The position numbers were made by a program, and so were the translations under genes. A DNA stretch of 56,678 nucleotides, from positions 1 through 56,678 of the IMG/VR virus record IMGVR_UViG_3300049215_000850; one strand, given 5' to 3'. The notes under the pieces were generated by a model. That model had not been told where the DNA came from. It worked only from the letters and a program-made list of their open reading frames with translations, and searched no databases. Positions within the stretch are counted from its first letter, which is position 1. Every line of letters starts with the position of its first letter. Below, piece after piece: positions 1-8,600 of this stretch. Origin of the DNA: a virus.

Positions 1-1032
1 CTAATCGGACAAGGGGAGCTTGCCGTTTTCAGCGTGGCCATTCAGCGAGGACTTTCCACGCTTCTTACCGCTTCCGGTGCCGCTGGCCTTCGGCTTGAAT
101 TCGACGGCAACCTCGTCGAAGCGATAGGCCGAACCGTCGATGTAATCGGCGGAGATTTCAGTGCCAAGCCACCTGCGGCCCATGCCCTCGCACGCCCATC
201 CGGTCACGTTACTGCCCGCGAATGGGTCGAAGACGAGGTCGTTTTCGTCGCTCAGGAATTTGAGGAAGAACTGCACCAGGGCCGCTGGATATCTCGCCGG
301 GTGCGGCTTGATTGCGTGCTCGCGGCAGGCTCTCAGGTAGTAGGAATTCGATTCGGTGTTGGCAATGGTGATGAGGTTCGGCGGGATGGCTCCCCCGTTG
401 TCCTTCGAGAAATTGTCCGAGATATCGTGCCCGGATGGACGCAGCTTCGCCTTGTAGCCGTCCCTGAGCAGGGTTTTCATGCTGTCGCTGTATGGCGTGA
501 GAATCTTCCGGTTATCGGCCTTCGGGTTCTCGGTCTTGCCGAACCACCAGACCATGTTGACGGCGTCTTTGACGCGGACGCGGCGCACGTTCACCCATTC
601 GGCAGGGCTCGGCAGGCGTGCGGGGTTGTACCAGTAGAATTCCTGCGCCAGCTTGAATTCGCGGGCGAGTCGGCAGGCCACCTCGAAATGGTAGACGCTT
701 CGGACTGGATGGCCGGGAAGCCATGCGCCGCCGATATCGAGCACGAAACTGCCCTGCGGCTTCAGGATGCGTTTGATTTCAAGGCAGAAGGGCAAAAGCC
801 ATTCGAGGTATTTATCAACGGATTCGTTGCCGTATTCCTTCTTCCGCAAGAGCGCGAATGGCGGTGAGGTCATCACCATGTCCACGCTCTCATCCGGCAT
901 CAGCCGCATGAATTCGAGAGCGTCCTTCTGGTAGAGTGCCCCGCAGTCGGTGCTGTAGGCGGTCGGGAGCGCGGAGAGGCCGACACTCTTCAGCCAGTCG
1001 AGCTTCTTCGATGCTTTTCCACGAACGACCAT
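1..1032 (-). CDS. Site-specific DNA methyltransferase, probable cytosine-N4 (beta class)
   Basis: The 343-residue protein transfers a methyl group from S-adenosylmethionine to an exocyclic amino group in DNA. The catalytic motif reads TSPPF near residues 55-59, the form usual for N4-cytosine enzymes rather than the DPPY of adenine enzymes. The AdoMet-binding motif FDPFAGSN follows near residue 270. The order catalytic then AdoMet motif is that of the beta class. No restriction endonuclease is adjacent, so it looks like an orphan phage enzyme that may shield DNA from host restriction. The ATG has a good ribosome site (GGAGGG, 7 nt away). The basic, Ser/Gly/Lys-rich tail is probably disordered. 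N6-adenine specificity cannot be ruled out from sequence alone. Confidence 0.85.
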   Translation of the reverse strand: MVVRGKASKKLDWLKSVGLSALPTAYSTDCGALYQKDALEFMRLMPDESVDMVMTSPPFALLRKKEYGNESVDKYLEWLLPFCLEIKRILKPQGSFVLDIGGAWLPGHPVRSVYHFEVACRLAREFKLAQEFYWYNPARLPSPAEWVNVRRVRVKDAVNMVWWFGKTENPKADNRKILTPYSDSMKTLLRDGYKAKLRPSGHDISDNFSKDNGGAIPPNLITIANTESNSYYLRACREHAIKPHPARYPAALVQFFLKFLSDENDLVFDPFAGSNVTGWACEGMGRRWLGTEISADYIDGSAYRFDEVAVEFKPKASGTGSGKKRGKSSLNGHAENGKLPLSD

Positions 1033-1065
1033 CGGGAGACCCTCCGCCGCGGTAGACGCCAGTCC

Positions 1066-1093
1066 ATTGTACCGGGCGCAAGGCTAGAGTCGA
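1066..1093 (-). promoter_or_regulatory. Candidate sigma70 promoter for the methyltransferase
   Basis: On the minus strand a TACAAT -10 box (1066-1071) lies 16 bp from a TCGACT -35-like box (1088-1093). It would start transcription about 28 nt before the methyltransferase ATG. The -10 is good and the -35 weak. Confidence 0.35.
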
Positions 1094-1248
1094 TACCAAC
1101 TTGCGGCATTTTGCTCTAACTCAGCTCCGAATGCAGACTTACGTCACAGAACATCGGCATTCTGGGGTAGCTAACTCCAGACGAGCGATTGACTTCCGCG
1201 ACCCGAATCGTCAGACTCTACCTGCTCGGTGACTCTCGGTCTGCGTTA

Positions 1249-1281
1249 CCCCTTCCGTCGGGTGATGGAAGGGGCGTTTTT
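1249..1281 (+). terminator. Intrinsic terminator or attenuator just before the TraG-like gene
   Basis: The perfect 8-bp stem CCCCTTCC / GGAAGGGG (1249-1256 and 1267-1274) has a 10-nt loop and is followed by CG and five T. It ends only 20 nt before the ATG of the downstream gene, with no upstream plus-strand gene to terminate. The 1033-1250 stretch shows no convincing gene. A weak promoter-like pair (TTGACT at 1189, CAGACT at 1212) precedes it, so it may end a short leader or small RNA. Confidence 0.6.
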
Positions 1282-1301
1282 ATGCGCTTCGGGAGTCATC
1301 C

Positions 1302-2555
1302 ATGGGCATCCTCCTTGGCTGGGATAGCAGCGCGCCTGCCTTTTTCGGGTTCGACAAGGCCCAACCTGCCGGCAACGGCATCATCTCCTACGACGGCGAC
1401 GCCCCCCTCTGCGTCATCGCTCCGACGGGCTCCGGCAAGGGCCGCGATTTCCTCATCCCCTTGCTGCTCACCTACACCGGGCCGCTCATCGTCATCGACC
1501 TGAAGGGTGAGCTTTCCGCCGTCACCGCCCGCGCGCGGCTCGACATGGGTCACGACGTCCACATCCTCGACCCGTTCGGGGTCACTGGGCACGTAAGCGA
1601 CCGCCTGAACCCGTTCGACCTGTTCACGCTAGACGGCGCGCAACTGGAGCCGGATGCGGAGATGCTCTCGGCCCTCTTTGGGGAGGGGCACATCTCACGC
1701 GAACCGTTCTGGTCGGACACGGCGGGAGGTCTGATTTCAGGGGTGATTGCTTACATCGCCGGATGCGAGCCGCAAGAGAAGCAGAACATGAAGAGGATGC
1801 GAGACATCCTTTACTGCGACGACACGGATTACCAGTTGGCCGTGCTGCTCGACGCCAAGGGCAAGCAGATGCCGCCGCTCGCCTATACCGAGATTTCGGC
1901 GTACCTTAACCACGCTGAAAATCCCACCCGTCCGAGCATCCTCGGCACGGCGCGCTCGTTCATGAAGGCGACGAACTCCGACCAGGTGTCGGATTGCATG
2001 GGCAACTCATCGGTCTCGCTTCGCGGCGTGGTCGAGGGCAAACCCCAGACGATTTTCATCGTCATCCCGCCGGAGAAGCTCAGGAGTCACCGCTGCCTGC
2101 TGCGGGTCTGGATGGCCGTCCTCTTGACCGCCGTCATGCGGAGGAAGGAAATCCCCGAGCAACGGACCCTGTTCGTTCTCGACGAGGCGGCGCAGCTCGG
2201 CACGTTCGACCCGCTGCTCACGGCGGCGACCCTGCTCAGGGGATACGGCGTGCAACTCGTGTCAATCTGGCAGGACTTGGCTCAGATCAAGAGCCTCTAC
2301 CCGTCGGACTGGTCGAGCATCCTGAACAATTCGGCCGTGCTGATGTCATTCGGGTTCGCCCACTATTCGGCCTGCCGCGATTACTCGGAAGTCTTGGGGC
2401 TCGACCCCGGTGAGCTGATGAGACTCGCACAAGATGAGGCCGCGCTGTCTCTGCGCGGACAGGGGACGCGGAAAATTCGGCGGCTCAACTACCTGAAGGA
2501 TGAGAGATTCCGCGGGATGGCCGACCCGAATCCGTATTACGCGAGAGGGCGGTAG
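1302..2555 (+). CDS. VirD4/TraG-like coupling ATPase without membrane domain
   Basis: This 417-residue P-loop ATPase belongs to the type IV coupling protein superfamily, which pumps or recruits relaxase-bound DNA at the inner membrane. Walker A is APTGSGKG (residues 40-47), with the GKG ending typical of VirD4/TraG. Walker B is LFVLDEAAQLG near residue 290. Family members normally start with two membrane helices. This one has none and opens directly on the nucleotide-binding domain, so it would be soluble or need a membrane partner. A ribosome site GGGAG lies 6 nt from the ATG. The small gene at 2558 follows 2 nt downstream. It is clearly divergent from the second, membrane-anchored homologue at 49668. 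Its role in a phage is unknown. Confidence 0.85.
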   Translation: MGILLGWDSSAPAFFGFDKAQPAGNGIISYDGDAPLCVIAPTGSGKGRDFLIPLLLTYTGPLIVIDLKGELSAVTARARLDMGHDVHILDPFGVTGHVSDRLNPFDLFTLDGAQLEPDAEMLSALFGEGHISREPFWSDTAGGLISGVIAYIAGCEPQEKQNMKRMRDILYCDDTDYQLAVLLDAKGKQMPPLAYTEISAYLNHAENPTRPSILGTARSFMKATNSDQVSDCMGNSSVSLRGVVEGKPQTIFIVIPPEKLRSHRCLLRVWMAVLLTAVMRRKEIPEQRTLFVLDEAAQLGTFDPLLTAATLLRGYGVQLVSIWQDLAQIKSLYPSDWSSILNNSAVLMSFGFAHYSACRDYSEVLGLDPGELMRLAQDEAALSLRGQGTRKIRRLNYLKDERFRGMADPNPYYARGR

Positions 2556-2557
2556 AG

Positions 2558-2776
2558 ATGGACCATGCGACTATCAGGCGGTTCACAGAGCCGCCATCCC
2601 CCGAGATTCTCCAGCGTGTCGCGCGGGAGCTATACGAGATCGAGCCGCTCCGGTGCGGCGATATCGTCGTGGCGTGGGATAGCCCGCTGCTGAGCGAAAA
2701 CGCGAGGGCGAAGTGCGCTCTCTACGCGGGCACGATCATCGCCTCGTGGCAGCGAATCATCACGGAATCGTCCTGA
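2558..2776 (+). CDS. Small protein downstream of the TraG-like ATPase (72 aa)
   Basis: An unrecognised soluble 72-residue protein rich in Glu, Arg and Ile. It starts 2 nt after the stop of the coupling ATPase, so the two are almost certainly co-transcribed and perhaps translationally coupled. It ends 10 nt before the convergent stop of the giant helicase gene. No signal peptide, membrane helix or known motif is visible. Confidence 0.6.
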   Translation: MDHATIRRFTEPPSPEILQRVARELYEIEPLRCGDIVVAWDSPLLSENARAKCALYAGTIIASWQRIITESS

Positions 2777-2786
2777 GAGATGGCGG

Positions 2787-5700
2787 TCAGAACAACCGAA
2801 GCTGCGCCTCGTTGCCTTTCCTCGTGACGCGCTGCCTGTAGCTCTCGACAGGTTTCACCGGCTCCGGCATGGTGAGGACTACCGGGGCTGCAGGCGGTTC
2901 TGGCTTGGTCTCTTCGACCGCAGGCTCTTCAAGGGGCTTCTCGACGACGTTCGCCCGGATGCGGGCAGTCACCGGCTTCTCGGCCGCGACGGCTTTTCGC
3001 GTACCGACGCGCAGCGGAGCGGCTTCAACCGTGTTCGCCGCGCGCATGGTCTTGATGCGTTCGGCCAGTTCCGTAACCGGAGTCGCTCCCTCTGGAACGT
3101 TCCCGGAGAGGCCGATTCGCAACTGGTCGCGCAGTTGGCCGAGTTCGTCCAAGTACGCCGCGTGCGCGAATGGCCTGCCGAGGCGCGATTCGAAGTCCTT
3201 CAACTGACCCTGCGCTATGGCAAGGTCTTGGGTGACTCGCTGACGCTCGGTCTCGTAATGAACGACCAACCGCTCGACGGCATTGAGCACCGCGCGCGGG
3301 CCGGCGTTGTCACGCACCGAATCCCGCCGGGTCACGACACCTTCGACATAAACATCGGCCTGCCCGAACTTATGCAGGATGAGGCCGAATTCCAGACCGC
3401 GATAGGTGCCGAGCTTGAAGCGACGGGTCTCGCTCACCTCCTCGGGGATGTTATTCATCCGCTTGCCGAGCGATTCCGTCGATGGCTCGGGGTCGCCACG
3501 ATGCGCCTCGATGGTCACCATGTCAGCGGTCAGACCCTCAATCCGCTTCTCGTGCCGCTTGATGGTGTCGGGGAGTTCCTTCAGGCTGCGACGTGCGAGG
3601 TACTGCTCGTCTGCGTGGTTCTTCTTCAGGATGGCCAGACGTTGAAGCTCCGCGTCGGTCTCGGCAAGGGTCAGGACGGCGGGATTGCCGGATGCGATGG
3701 CCTTCACCTCGGCGTAGGAGAGTTCCTGCCCGCCGATATCTTCGGCTTTGCGGACGGCTGCCTCGCCGGTCATCACCTGGGCGATAAACCGCGCTTTGGT
3801 CTCCAATGCCTGCCACATGAAGGCGTCGAACGACCCTTCGGTGACGTAGCGGTAGATGGAGACTTCCTCGTTTGTATTGCCCTGACGGAGTATCCGGCCT
3901 TCACGCTGCTCGACTTCCGCCGGTTTCCACGGGGCGTCGAGATGGTGGAGTGCGACCAATCGCTTTTGGACGTTGGTTCCCGTGCCCATCTTCGACGTAC
4001 TGCCGAGAAGGACGCGCACCGAACCTGAACGCACTTTCTCGAAAAGCACCTGCTTCTTGGCGTCGGTGTCGGCATCTCCGATGGAGGCGATTTGGTTCCG
4101 GGGAATTCCCTGCGCGACCAGCTTTTCAATCACGTCGTCATAGACGGAGAAGCCCCAAGGCGTCGGATTGATGCCCATGTCGCAGAAAACCATCTGAGTG
4201 CCTCGTGTGGGCTCGGTTTTCCGCCAGATTCGGGTGACGTTGCGTACCAACGCGTTGACCTTCGAGTCAGGGTTATCCTCTGCTCCAGCCGATAGCATCC
4301 GGGCATCGAGGGAGAGCTTGCGGCCATCGGTCGTGATGGCGAGCGCGTTGTCCTCGCGTGGGTCAACCTTCTCGCTGCGGATTCGCTCGTACCGCTTGAC
4401 CAGTTCGCCTTGAATACTCCGCTGCTCGTCGGACATTGGGCAGGCGACGATGGTGGGCTTGTTGCCTTCCAGCTTCGGCCTCGGCAGGTCGAGCATGTCC
4501 GCCGTCTGCACGTCCGCGAAAGCCCTGAACTGCTGAATCAGCTCGGGGAGGTTGACGAACTTGGCGAAGCGGCTGCGGGGCTTCAGGGTCGAGCCGTCCG
4601 GCGAAATCTCCATCGTTTCGACCACCTCGCCGAAGGTCGCGGCCCATGCGTCGAAATGCTCGATTCCGCGGCTTCGCAATCCTTCCGGGTCGAGGAACCG
4701 CTGCATCGTGTACATCTCGACCATCGTGTTGCTGATGGGCGTCCCGGTGGCGAATGTGACTCCGTGTCCGGCGTGGTTCTCTTCGAGGAAACGGGCTTTC
4801 ATGTAGAGGTCGAACGCTCGCTCAGAGCCTCCGGTCTGGATGCCCGCGACGCGCTCCATCTTGGTGGGTGTTTCGAGGTTCTTGAAGAAGTGGGCTTCGT
4901 CGATGAAGACGTGGTCGACGCCCAGCTCGTCGAACACTAGGCCGTCGTCCTTCTTGTCCTCAGCCAGCAGGTCTTTGAGTCGTTCCTCGCGCTTGGCCTT
5001 CTGCTTCTCGATGGTCTTGATGATGTTGCGGTTGCCACGCGACTGGTTGGAGCGAGCGGAATCGGCCAGCAACTCCTCGTACTCGGCGATCTGCGCGCGA
5101 AGAAACCTCTCCTGATAGTCGCGCGACATGCCGATGCGCTCGAAGCTCGAATGGGTGACGATGATGCCGTCCCAGTCACCGCTGGCGATCTTGGCCGTCA
5201 GCAACTTGCGGCGGTCCTTCGTGAAATCCTCTTTGCCTGCGATAAGGAGCTTGGCATTCGGGTAGAGGTGCATCGTATCGCGGCCGAACTGCTCCAGCAT
5301 GTGGTTCGGTACGACGTACATGGGCTTCTTGCGCAGCCCGGCTTGCTTCATCTTCATGCCCGTGGCGGCCATTACCGCCGTTTTCCCGGCACCTACGACA
5401 TGGGCGAGCAGGGTGTTTCCGCTGCTCATGCCCCGCCAGACGGCGTCCTTCTGGTGCTGCCGAAGCTCGAATATCTTGCTCATGCCGGGAAAGTCGAGGT
5501 GCGAGCCGTCGAACAGGCGGGGACGCAGGTTGTTGTAGGTGTCGTTGTACATGCGAACCAGCTTCTCGGTGCGGTCAGGGTCGCTGAACACCCACGTTTT
5601 GAATCGCTCCTTGATGGCTTTCTGCTTCTCGCGCGCGGCCAGCGTTTCCACCTGATTCAGAATCCGCTCCTCGCCGTTCACGCCTTGGATGGTGTCGTAG

Positions 5701-7808
5701 ATGGCCGGGGTCTTCAGGTTCAGGGCGAGGTCGAGCAATGCCGTGCCGTTGATACGGCCTGTGCCGTAATCGGTGGTCGCGGCGACTGAATTCATTGCCC
5801 GGTAGTCAGGCTCGACGCTCCATACGGCATCTTTCTTGAGGTGGCCAATCTGGATGGCCTCGGGCGGAACCGCGAACAGCTCGGCGGCGAAGGCCTGAAT
5901 GTCTGAAATGGGAATCCAAGGCGCGCCGAGGTTCGCGTCGATATCTCCGGGCAGCACGTCCTCGGGCTGAACCTGCCGCAGGGCTTCGGCATTCCTCGCG
6001 AACTCAGGCCCGGACGATTCGGCGGTGGCCAGCTTCGCCCGGACGTTGCCCGACAGGTAAGCGTCGGCGGTCTGCCACTCCTTTGACTCTGGGTCGCGGT
6101 AAATCAGGTCGCCCAGCTCCGAGATGACGATCTCCTGGGGCTTGCCATAGAGCTTGGAGATGTACGGCATGTCGATGCCGCCGCGGTGGTCGAGGGAAAC
6201 GAGCAGCCCTTCCTCGGCGGAAGTGACGTGCGTGATGGGCGGCTTTGGGCCGACCACATCCTTCTGCATGATGGCCGACTTCTTCGCGTTGCCCGTGACC
6301 TCGTCGTATTCCTCCAGCGACATGACGAGCATGGCGTCGGGGTCCTCGCGGAATTTCACGAGGTTCGGCATGCGGCGGATTTGCGTGCCGTCCTTGGTCT
6401 CGCTGGTGGTCGTCTTGTTGATAGGCCCGTAGGCATGCAGGAACTGGTCATAGGCTCGGTTGAGCTTCTGGCGTGCTTCGAGGCGGTGAGATTCGGGCCA
6501 GTCTTCATTCTGGGACTGGAGGACGCGCCGGGCGACGTCACGCAGGCCAATCAGGGCAGCCATACGCTTCCCGGTCATGGTGCCGTTGGATTTCAGCTCG
6601 ATGCCGCCGTAGACGACGGGCACGGCGTTGCCGTTCTCGACCTGCCGGATAACGTGGTCGTCCCCAACAAAGAAACTGCCTTCGGTGATGTGCCGCTCGG
6701 GTGGTGGGGGCGTGAAAACTGGGGGAGGGTTTGGCCTTTCGGCTTCGGACTGGATGACTTGGCCTTCAGGGAGACGCTGAACGGCCTCCCGGAGCTGCTG
6801 GGCAATGTCGCCGTTCGACAGGACGCTGAAGCCCTCTCCGCCGTAGAGCGTGTCCTTCCGGCTCCAGTCCCCAAGCACCATTTCGGGATGGTTCAGGAAG
6901 TAGCGGTTGACCGGAACTTCGGCACCGTCGATACAAAGTGCGGCGGTTTGTATCCATTCGGGGTCGCAATGTTTACAAACCTCTCCCGGTGCCCGTTTCC
7001 GCAGTAAGACGATGTCCGTGACCACCGCCGTTCCCTCGCGTTTGAACGCATCGGAAGGCAGGCGGATGGCTCCGATGAAGTCGGCCTTGCTAGCGAGTTG
7101 CTCGCGTATGGCCGCATTCTGCTTATCGAGGGTGTAGTGGCTGGTGACGACGGCCAGGACGCCGCCGGGCTTCAGGGCGTCAATCGACTTGGCGATGAAG
7201 AAGTCATGCAGGGAGAGCTTCTCGCCCTGATAGTCGAGCTTCAGGTCGGCGAACGGCACGTTGCCGATTACCGCGTCGAGCTGGGGCAGCTTGGTGTCGC
7301 GGAAGTTCTCGATGCGGATGTCGGCCTTGGGATGGAGCGCGCGAGCGATTCGACCCGAGAGCGAGTCGAGTTCAACGCCGATGAACCTCTGGCCTGACGG
7401 TGCGTGGGCCATGAAATTGCCGATGCCGCACCCGGGCTCAAGAACCGTGGCGTTCGCGGGCACGCCGAGACGCGAAAGGGCCGCGTGCATGGCCGTCATA
7501 ACGGCGGGGGACGTGTAGAACGCGGTGAACGTCGTGCGCTTGGCCGAATCGTATTCTTCGGGGGTCAGGAGCGTTTTCAGATCCTCGCCGATGCCCTGCC
7601 AGCCGTCCTTGTAGCGGCCTGTGACCGGGTCGGGGAATATCGACCGGGCAACCGCGCCGAAACCACCGAAGCGGGCAAGGGCTTGCCTTTCGTCGTCGAC
7701 AGCGAGTCGCTTCTCATGCTCGATGGCTTTGAGGGTTCGGATAGCGGCGATGATGTCGCGGGCTTTGGTTTTCTCCCCAGCCGATGCGAGGAATGGCGGT
7801 AAGTCCAT
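2787..7808 (-). CDS. Giant N6-DNA methylase / SNF2-type helicase fusion protein
   Basis: The protein of about 1673 residues carries an N-terminal methyltransferase domain with the AdoMet motif VLEPGCGIGNF (near 122-132) and a catalytic IGNVPF in place of the usual NPPF. A superfamily-2 helicase domain follows: P-loop GAGKT, DEAH box (FIDEAHFFKNL) and motif VI QREGRILRQG. A Lys/Glu-rich coiled stretch and a Pro-rich tail end it. Such proteins occur on plasmids, integrative conjugative elements and phages; P1 DarB, an injected antirestriction protein, has a comparable architecture. I chose the ATG at 7808 because AAGGAG sits just upstream and the domain begins there. An in-frame ATG at 8162 would add 118 Pro/Ser-rich residues but lacks a ribosome site and reads through a terminator. 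Restriction evasion or DNA processing during transfer is inferred. Confidence 0.88.
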   Translation of the reverse strand: MDLPPFLASAGEKTKARDIIAAIRTLKAIEHEKRLAVDDERQALARFGGFGAVARSIFPDPVTGRYKDGWQGIGEDLKTLLTPEEYDSAKRTTFTAFYTSPAVMTAMHAALSRLGVPANATVLEPGCGIGNFMAHAPSGQRFIGVELDSLSGRIARALHPKADIRIENFRDTKLPQLDAVIGNVPFADLKLDYQGEKLSLHDFFIAKSIDALKPGGVLAVVTSHYTLDKQNAAIREQLASKADFIGAIRLPSDAFKREGTAVVTDIVLLRKRAPGEVCKHCDPEWIQTAALCIDGAEVPVNRYFLNHPEMVLGDWSRKDTLYGGEGFSVLSNGDIAQQLREAVQRLPEGQVIQSEAERPNPPPVFTPPPPERHITEGSFFVGDDHVIRQVENGNAVPVVYGGIELKSNGTMTGKRMAALIGLRDVARRVLQSQNEDWPESHRLEARQKLNRAYDQFLHAYGPINKTTTSETKDGTQIRRMPNLVKFREDPDAMLVMSLEEYDEVTGNAKKSAIMQKDVVGPKPPITHVTSAEEGLLVSLDHRGGIDMPYISKLYGKPQEIVISELGDLIYRDPESKEWQTADAYLSGNVRAKLATAESSGPEFARNAEALRQVQPEDVLPGDIDANLGAPWIPISDIQAFAAELFAVPPEAIQIGHLKKDAVWSVEPDYRAMNSVAATTDYGTGRINGTALLDLALNLKTPAIYDTIQGVNGEERILNQVETLAAREKQKAIKERFKTWVFSDPDRTEKLVRMYNDTYNNLRPRLFDGSHLDFPGMSKIFELRQHQKDAVWRGMSSGNTLLAHVVGAGKTAVMAATGMKMKQAGLRKKPMYVVPNHMLEQFGRDTMHLYPNAKLLIAGKEDFTKDRRKLLTAKIASGDWDGIIVTHSSFERIGMSRDYQERFLRAQIAEYEELLADSARSNQSRGNRNIIKTIEKQKAKREERLKDLLAEDKKDDGLVFDELGVDHVFIDEAHFFKNLETPTKMERVAGIQTGGSERAFDLYMKARFLEENHAGHGVTFATGTPISNTMVEMYTMQRFLDPEGLRSRGIEHFDAWAATFGEVVETMEISPDGSTLKPRSRFAKFVNLPELIQQFRAFADVQTADMLDLPRPKLEGNKPTIVACPMSDEQRSIQGELVKRYERIRSEKVDPREDNALAITTDGRKLSLDARMLSAGAEDNPDSKVNALVRNVTRIWRKTEPTRGTQMVFCDMGINPTPWGFSVYDDVIEKLVAQGIPRNQIASIGDADTDAKKQVLFEKVRSGSVRVLLGSTSKMGTGTNVQKRLVALHHLDAPWKPAEVEQREGRILRQGNTNEEVSIYRYVTEGSFDAFMWQALETKARFIAQVMTGEAAVRKAEDIGGQELSYAEVKAIASGNPAVLTLAETDAELQRLAILKKNHADEQYLARRSLKELPDTIKRHEKRIEGLTADMVTIEAHRGDPEPSTESLGKRMNNIPEEVSETRRFKLGTYRGLEFGLILHKFGQADVYVEGVVTRRDSVRDNAGPRAVLNAVERLVVHYETERQRVTQDLAIAQGQLKDFESRLGRPFAHAAYLDELGQLRDQLRIGLSGNVPEGATPVTELAERIKTMRAANTVEAAPLRVGTRKAVAAEKPVTARIRANVVEKPLEEPAVEETKPEPPAAPVVLTMPEPVKPVESYRQRVTRKGNEAQLRLF

Positions 7809-7832
7809 GGAGTCTCCTTCTCTTGACGTTGG

Positions 7833-7852
7833 AGGCCCCGACTGCGGGGCCT
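7833..7852 (-). promoter_or_regulatory. Leader hairpin before the helicase-methylase gene
   Basis: A perfect 8-bp hairpin (AGGCCCCG / CGGGGCCT, four-base loop) lies about 25 nt before the ATG at 7808 and just ahead of the AAGGAG ribosome site. It has no T-run, so it is more likely a leader structure than a terminator. Apart from it, the terminator and the promoter listed next, the 7809-8235 stretch shows only a Pro/Ser-rich in-frame extension of the giant gene that I consider untranslated. Confidence 0.4.
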
Positions 7853-7984
7853 GACGGCACGAAAAGGAATCAGCATGGGACGGGTGCGGAGCGGACGGGC
7901 AAGCGGAATCACGGAAAGGGGCCTCTTGGGAATAGGCCGTTATTCCGCTTGAGCGAGCCGGACCGCTGATTACCGTGCTGTCAG

Positions 7985-8004
7985 AAAAAGCCCCGGGCGG
8001 GGCT
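7985..8004 (-). terminator. Intrinsic terminator, probable end of the late operon
   Basis: On the minus strand AGCCCCG-CC-CGGGGCT forms a near-continuous GC stem followed by T residues. It lies downstream of the lysis genes and upstream of the giant helicase-methylase, so it would stop late-operon readthrough. It is also about 180 nt downstream of the promoter at 8193-8221, and so could bound a short RNA. Confidence 0.7.
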
Positions 8005-8166
8005 GGAGAAGGCGGGGAATGGATGGTGTGCGGGGGCGTTGGGCTGAAGATGGGGAGGAGGGACTGTCCGCGTGCTGGGCGGACACGTTCGACGAACGAC
8101 GAAGGGCGTCCATCTCTGACGAATCGCTTGGCGAAGGAAGGTTTGTCGGTCGGCTCCGTCATGAGT

Positions 8167-8221
8167 CATAAGCAGAATGGTTGCTGCTTATGGTTATATC
8201 AGCGAGCCGCTATATCGCCAA
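8167..8221 (-). promoter_or_regulatory. Promoter overlapped by a 9-bp inverted-repeat operator
   Basis: On the minus strand a TTGGCG -35 (8216-8221) and TATAAC -10 (8193-8198) are separated by exactly 17 bp. Directly after the -10, over the predicted start point, lies a perfect inverted repeat CATAAGCAG ... CTGCTTATG (8167-8175 and 8184-8192, 8-bp spacer). That position is where a dimeric repressor would block initiation. The regulator is unknown; candidates are the small probable DNA-binding proteins near 37 kb. Confidence 0.5.
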
Positions 8222-8235
8222 CGGAATAGTTGTCG

Positions 8236-8478
8236 TCAGCGTGATTGCCCGCGGCTGTAGTGACGGTCTAGCTCGTCGAGCAGTTCCTTGTGCTTGCTCT
8301 TGGGGTACGGCTCGTGGAATTGGCGGCAAACGTCTTTGACGAGATGGGAGGTTGCGGCTAAGCCCATGAGGACAACGCTGCCAACACCGACCCACTGGAG
8401 GATGGCCTGCATCCGCTCGTTGCTGGTGGCCTTTGCAATTGAGTTGGCGTGGAAGCCGAGGTTGTGGAGGTCGCTCAT
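8236..8478 (-). CDS. Small membrane protein of the lysis region (80 aa)
   Basis: The protein has one clear hydrophobic helix near residues 28-45 and a charged C-terminus rich in Lys, Glu and Arg. The ATG at 8478 overlaps the stop of the preceding 41-residue gene as ATGA, which decides this start over the upstream ATG at 8520. It is the last gene of the late operon. Topology suggests a role in lysis or an inner-membrane accessory (antiholin or spanin-like), but no family is recognised. Confidence 0.6.
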   Translation of the reverse strand: MSDLHNLGFHANSIAKATSNERMQAILQWVGVGSVVLMGLAATSHLVKDVCRQFHEPYPKSKHKELLDELDRHYSRGQSR

Positions 8479-8600
8479 TTGCTGAGAACCGCTGAGACGA
8501 TGATGGCGGCGAAACAGCATCCGAGCACAAGCAATCCGATGAGGCCGTCAATCAACTTGGCTTTGTCTCTGGGGTGGATGTTGCGGAGAGTGTTTATCAT
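8475..8600 (-). CDS. Tiny single-helix membrane protein (41 aa)
   Basis: Only 41 residues: a basic N-terminus followed by one strongly hydrophobic helix containing a CC pair (LVLGCCFAAIIV). Both ends overlap their neighbours as ATGA (with the holin upstream and the 80-residue gene downstream), strong evidence that it is translated as part of the coupled lysis operon. It may modulate holin timing. The function is not established. Confidence 0.6.
   Translation of the reverse strand: MINTLRNIHPRDKAKLIDGLIGLLVLGCCFAAIIVSAVLSK

Noticed and set aside
1131-1232. 33-codon leader peptide before the VirD4-like gene
   Set aside because: It has no ribosome site and no run of regulatory codons, and it is explained as well by chance.
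1-1300. Left attachment site
   Set aside because: No copy of the tmRNA 3' segment or any similar direct repeat is seen; the left boundary is presumably beyond position 1.
7809-8162. N-terminal extension of the giant helicase-methylase
   Set aside because: The frame is open, but it is Pro/Ser-rich, crosses a strong terminator and has no ribosome site at 8162, while a strong site precedes 7808. It remains an alternative.
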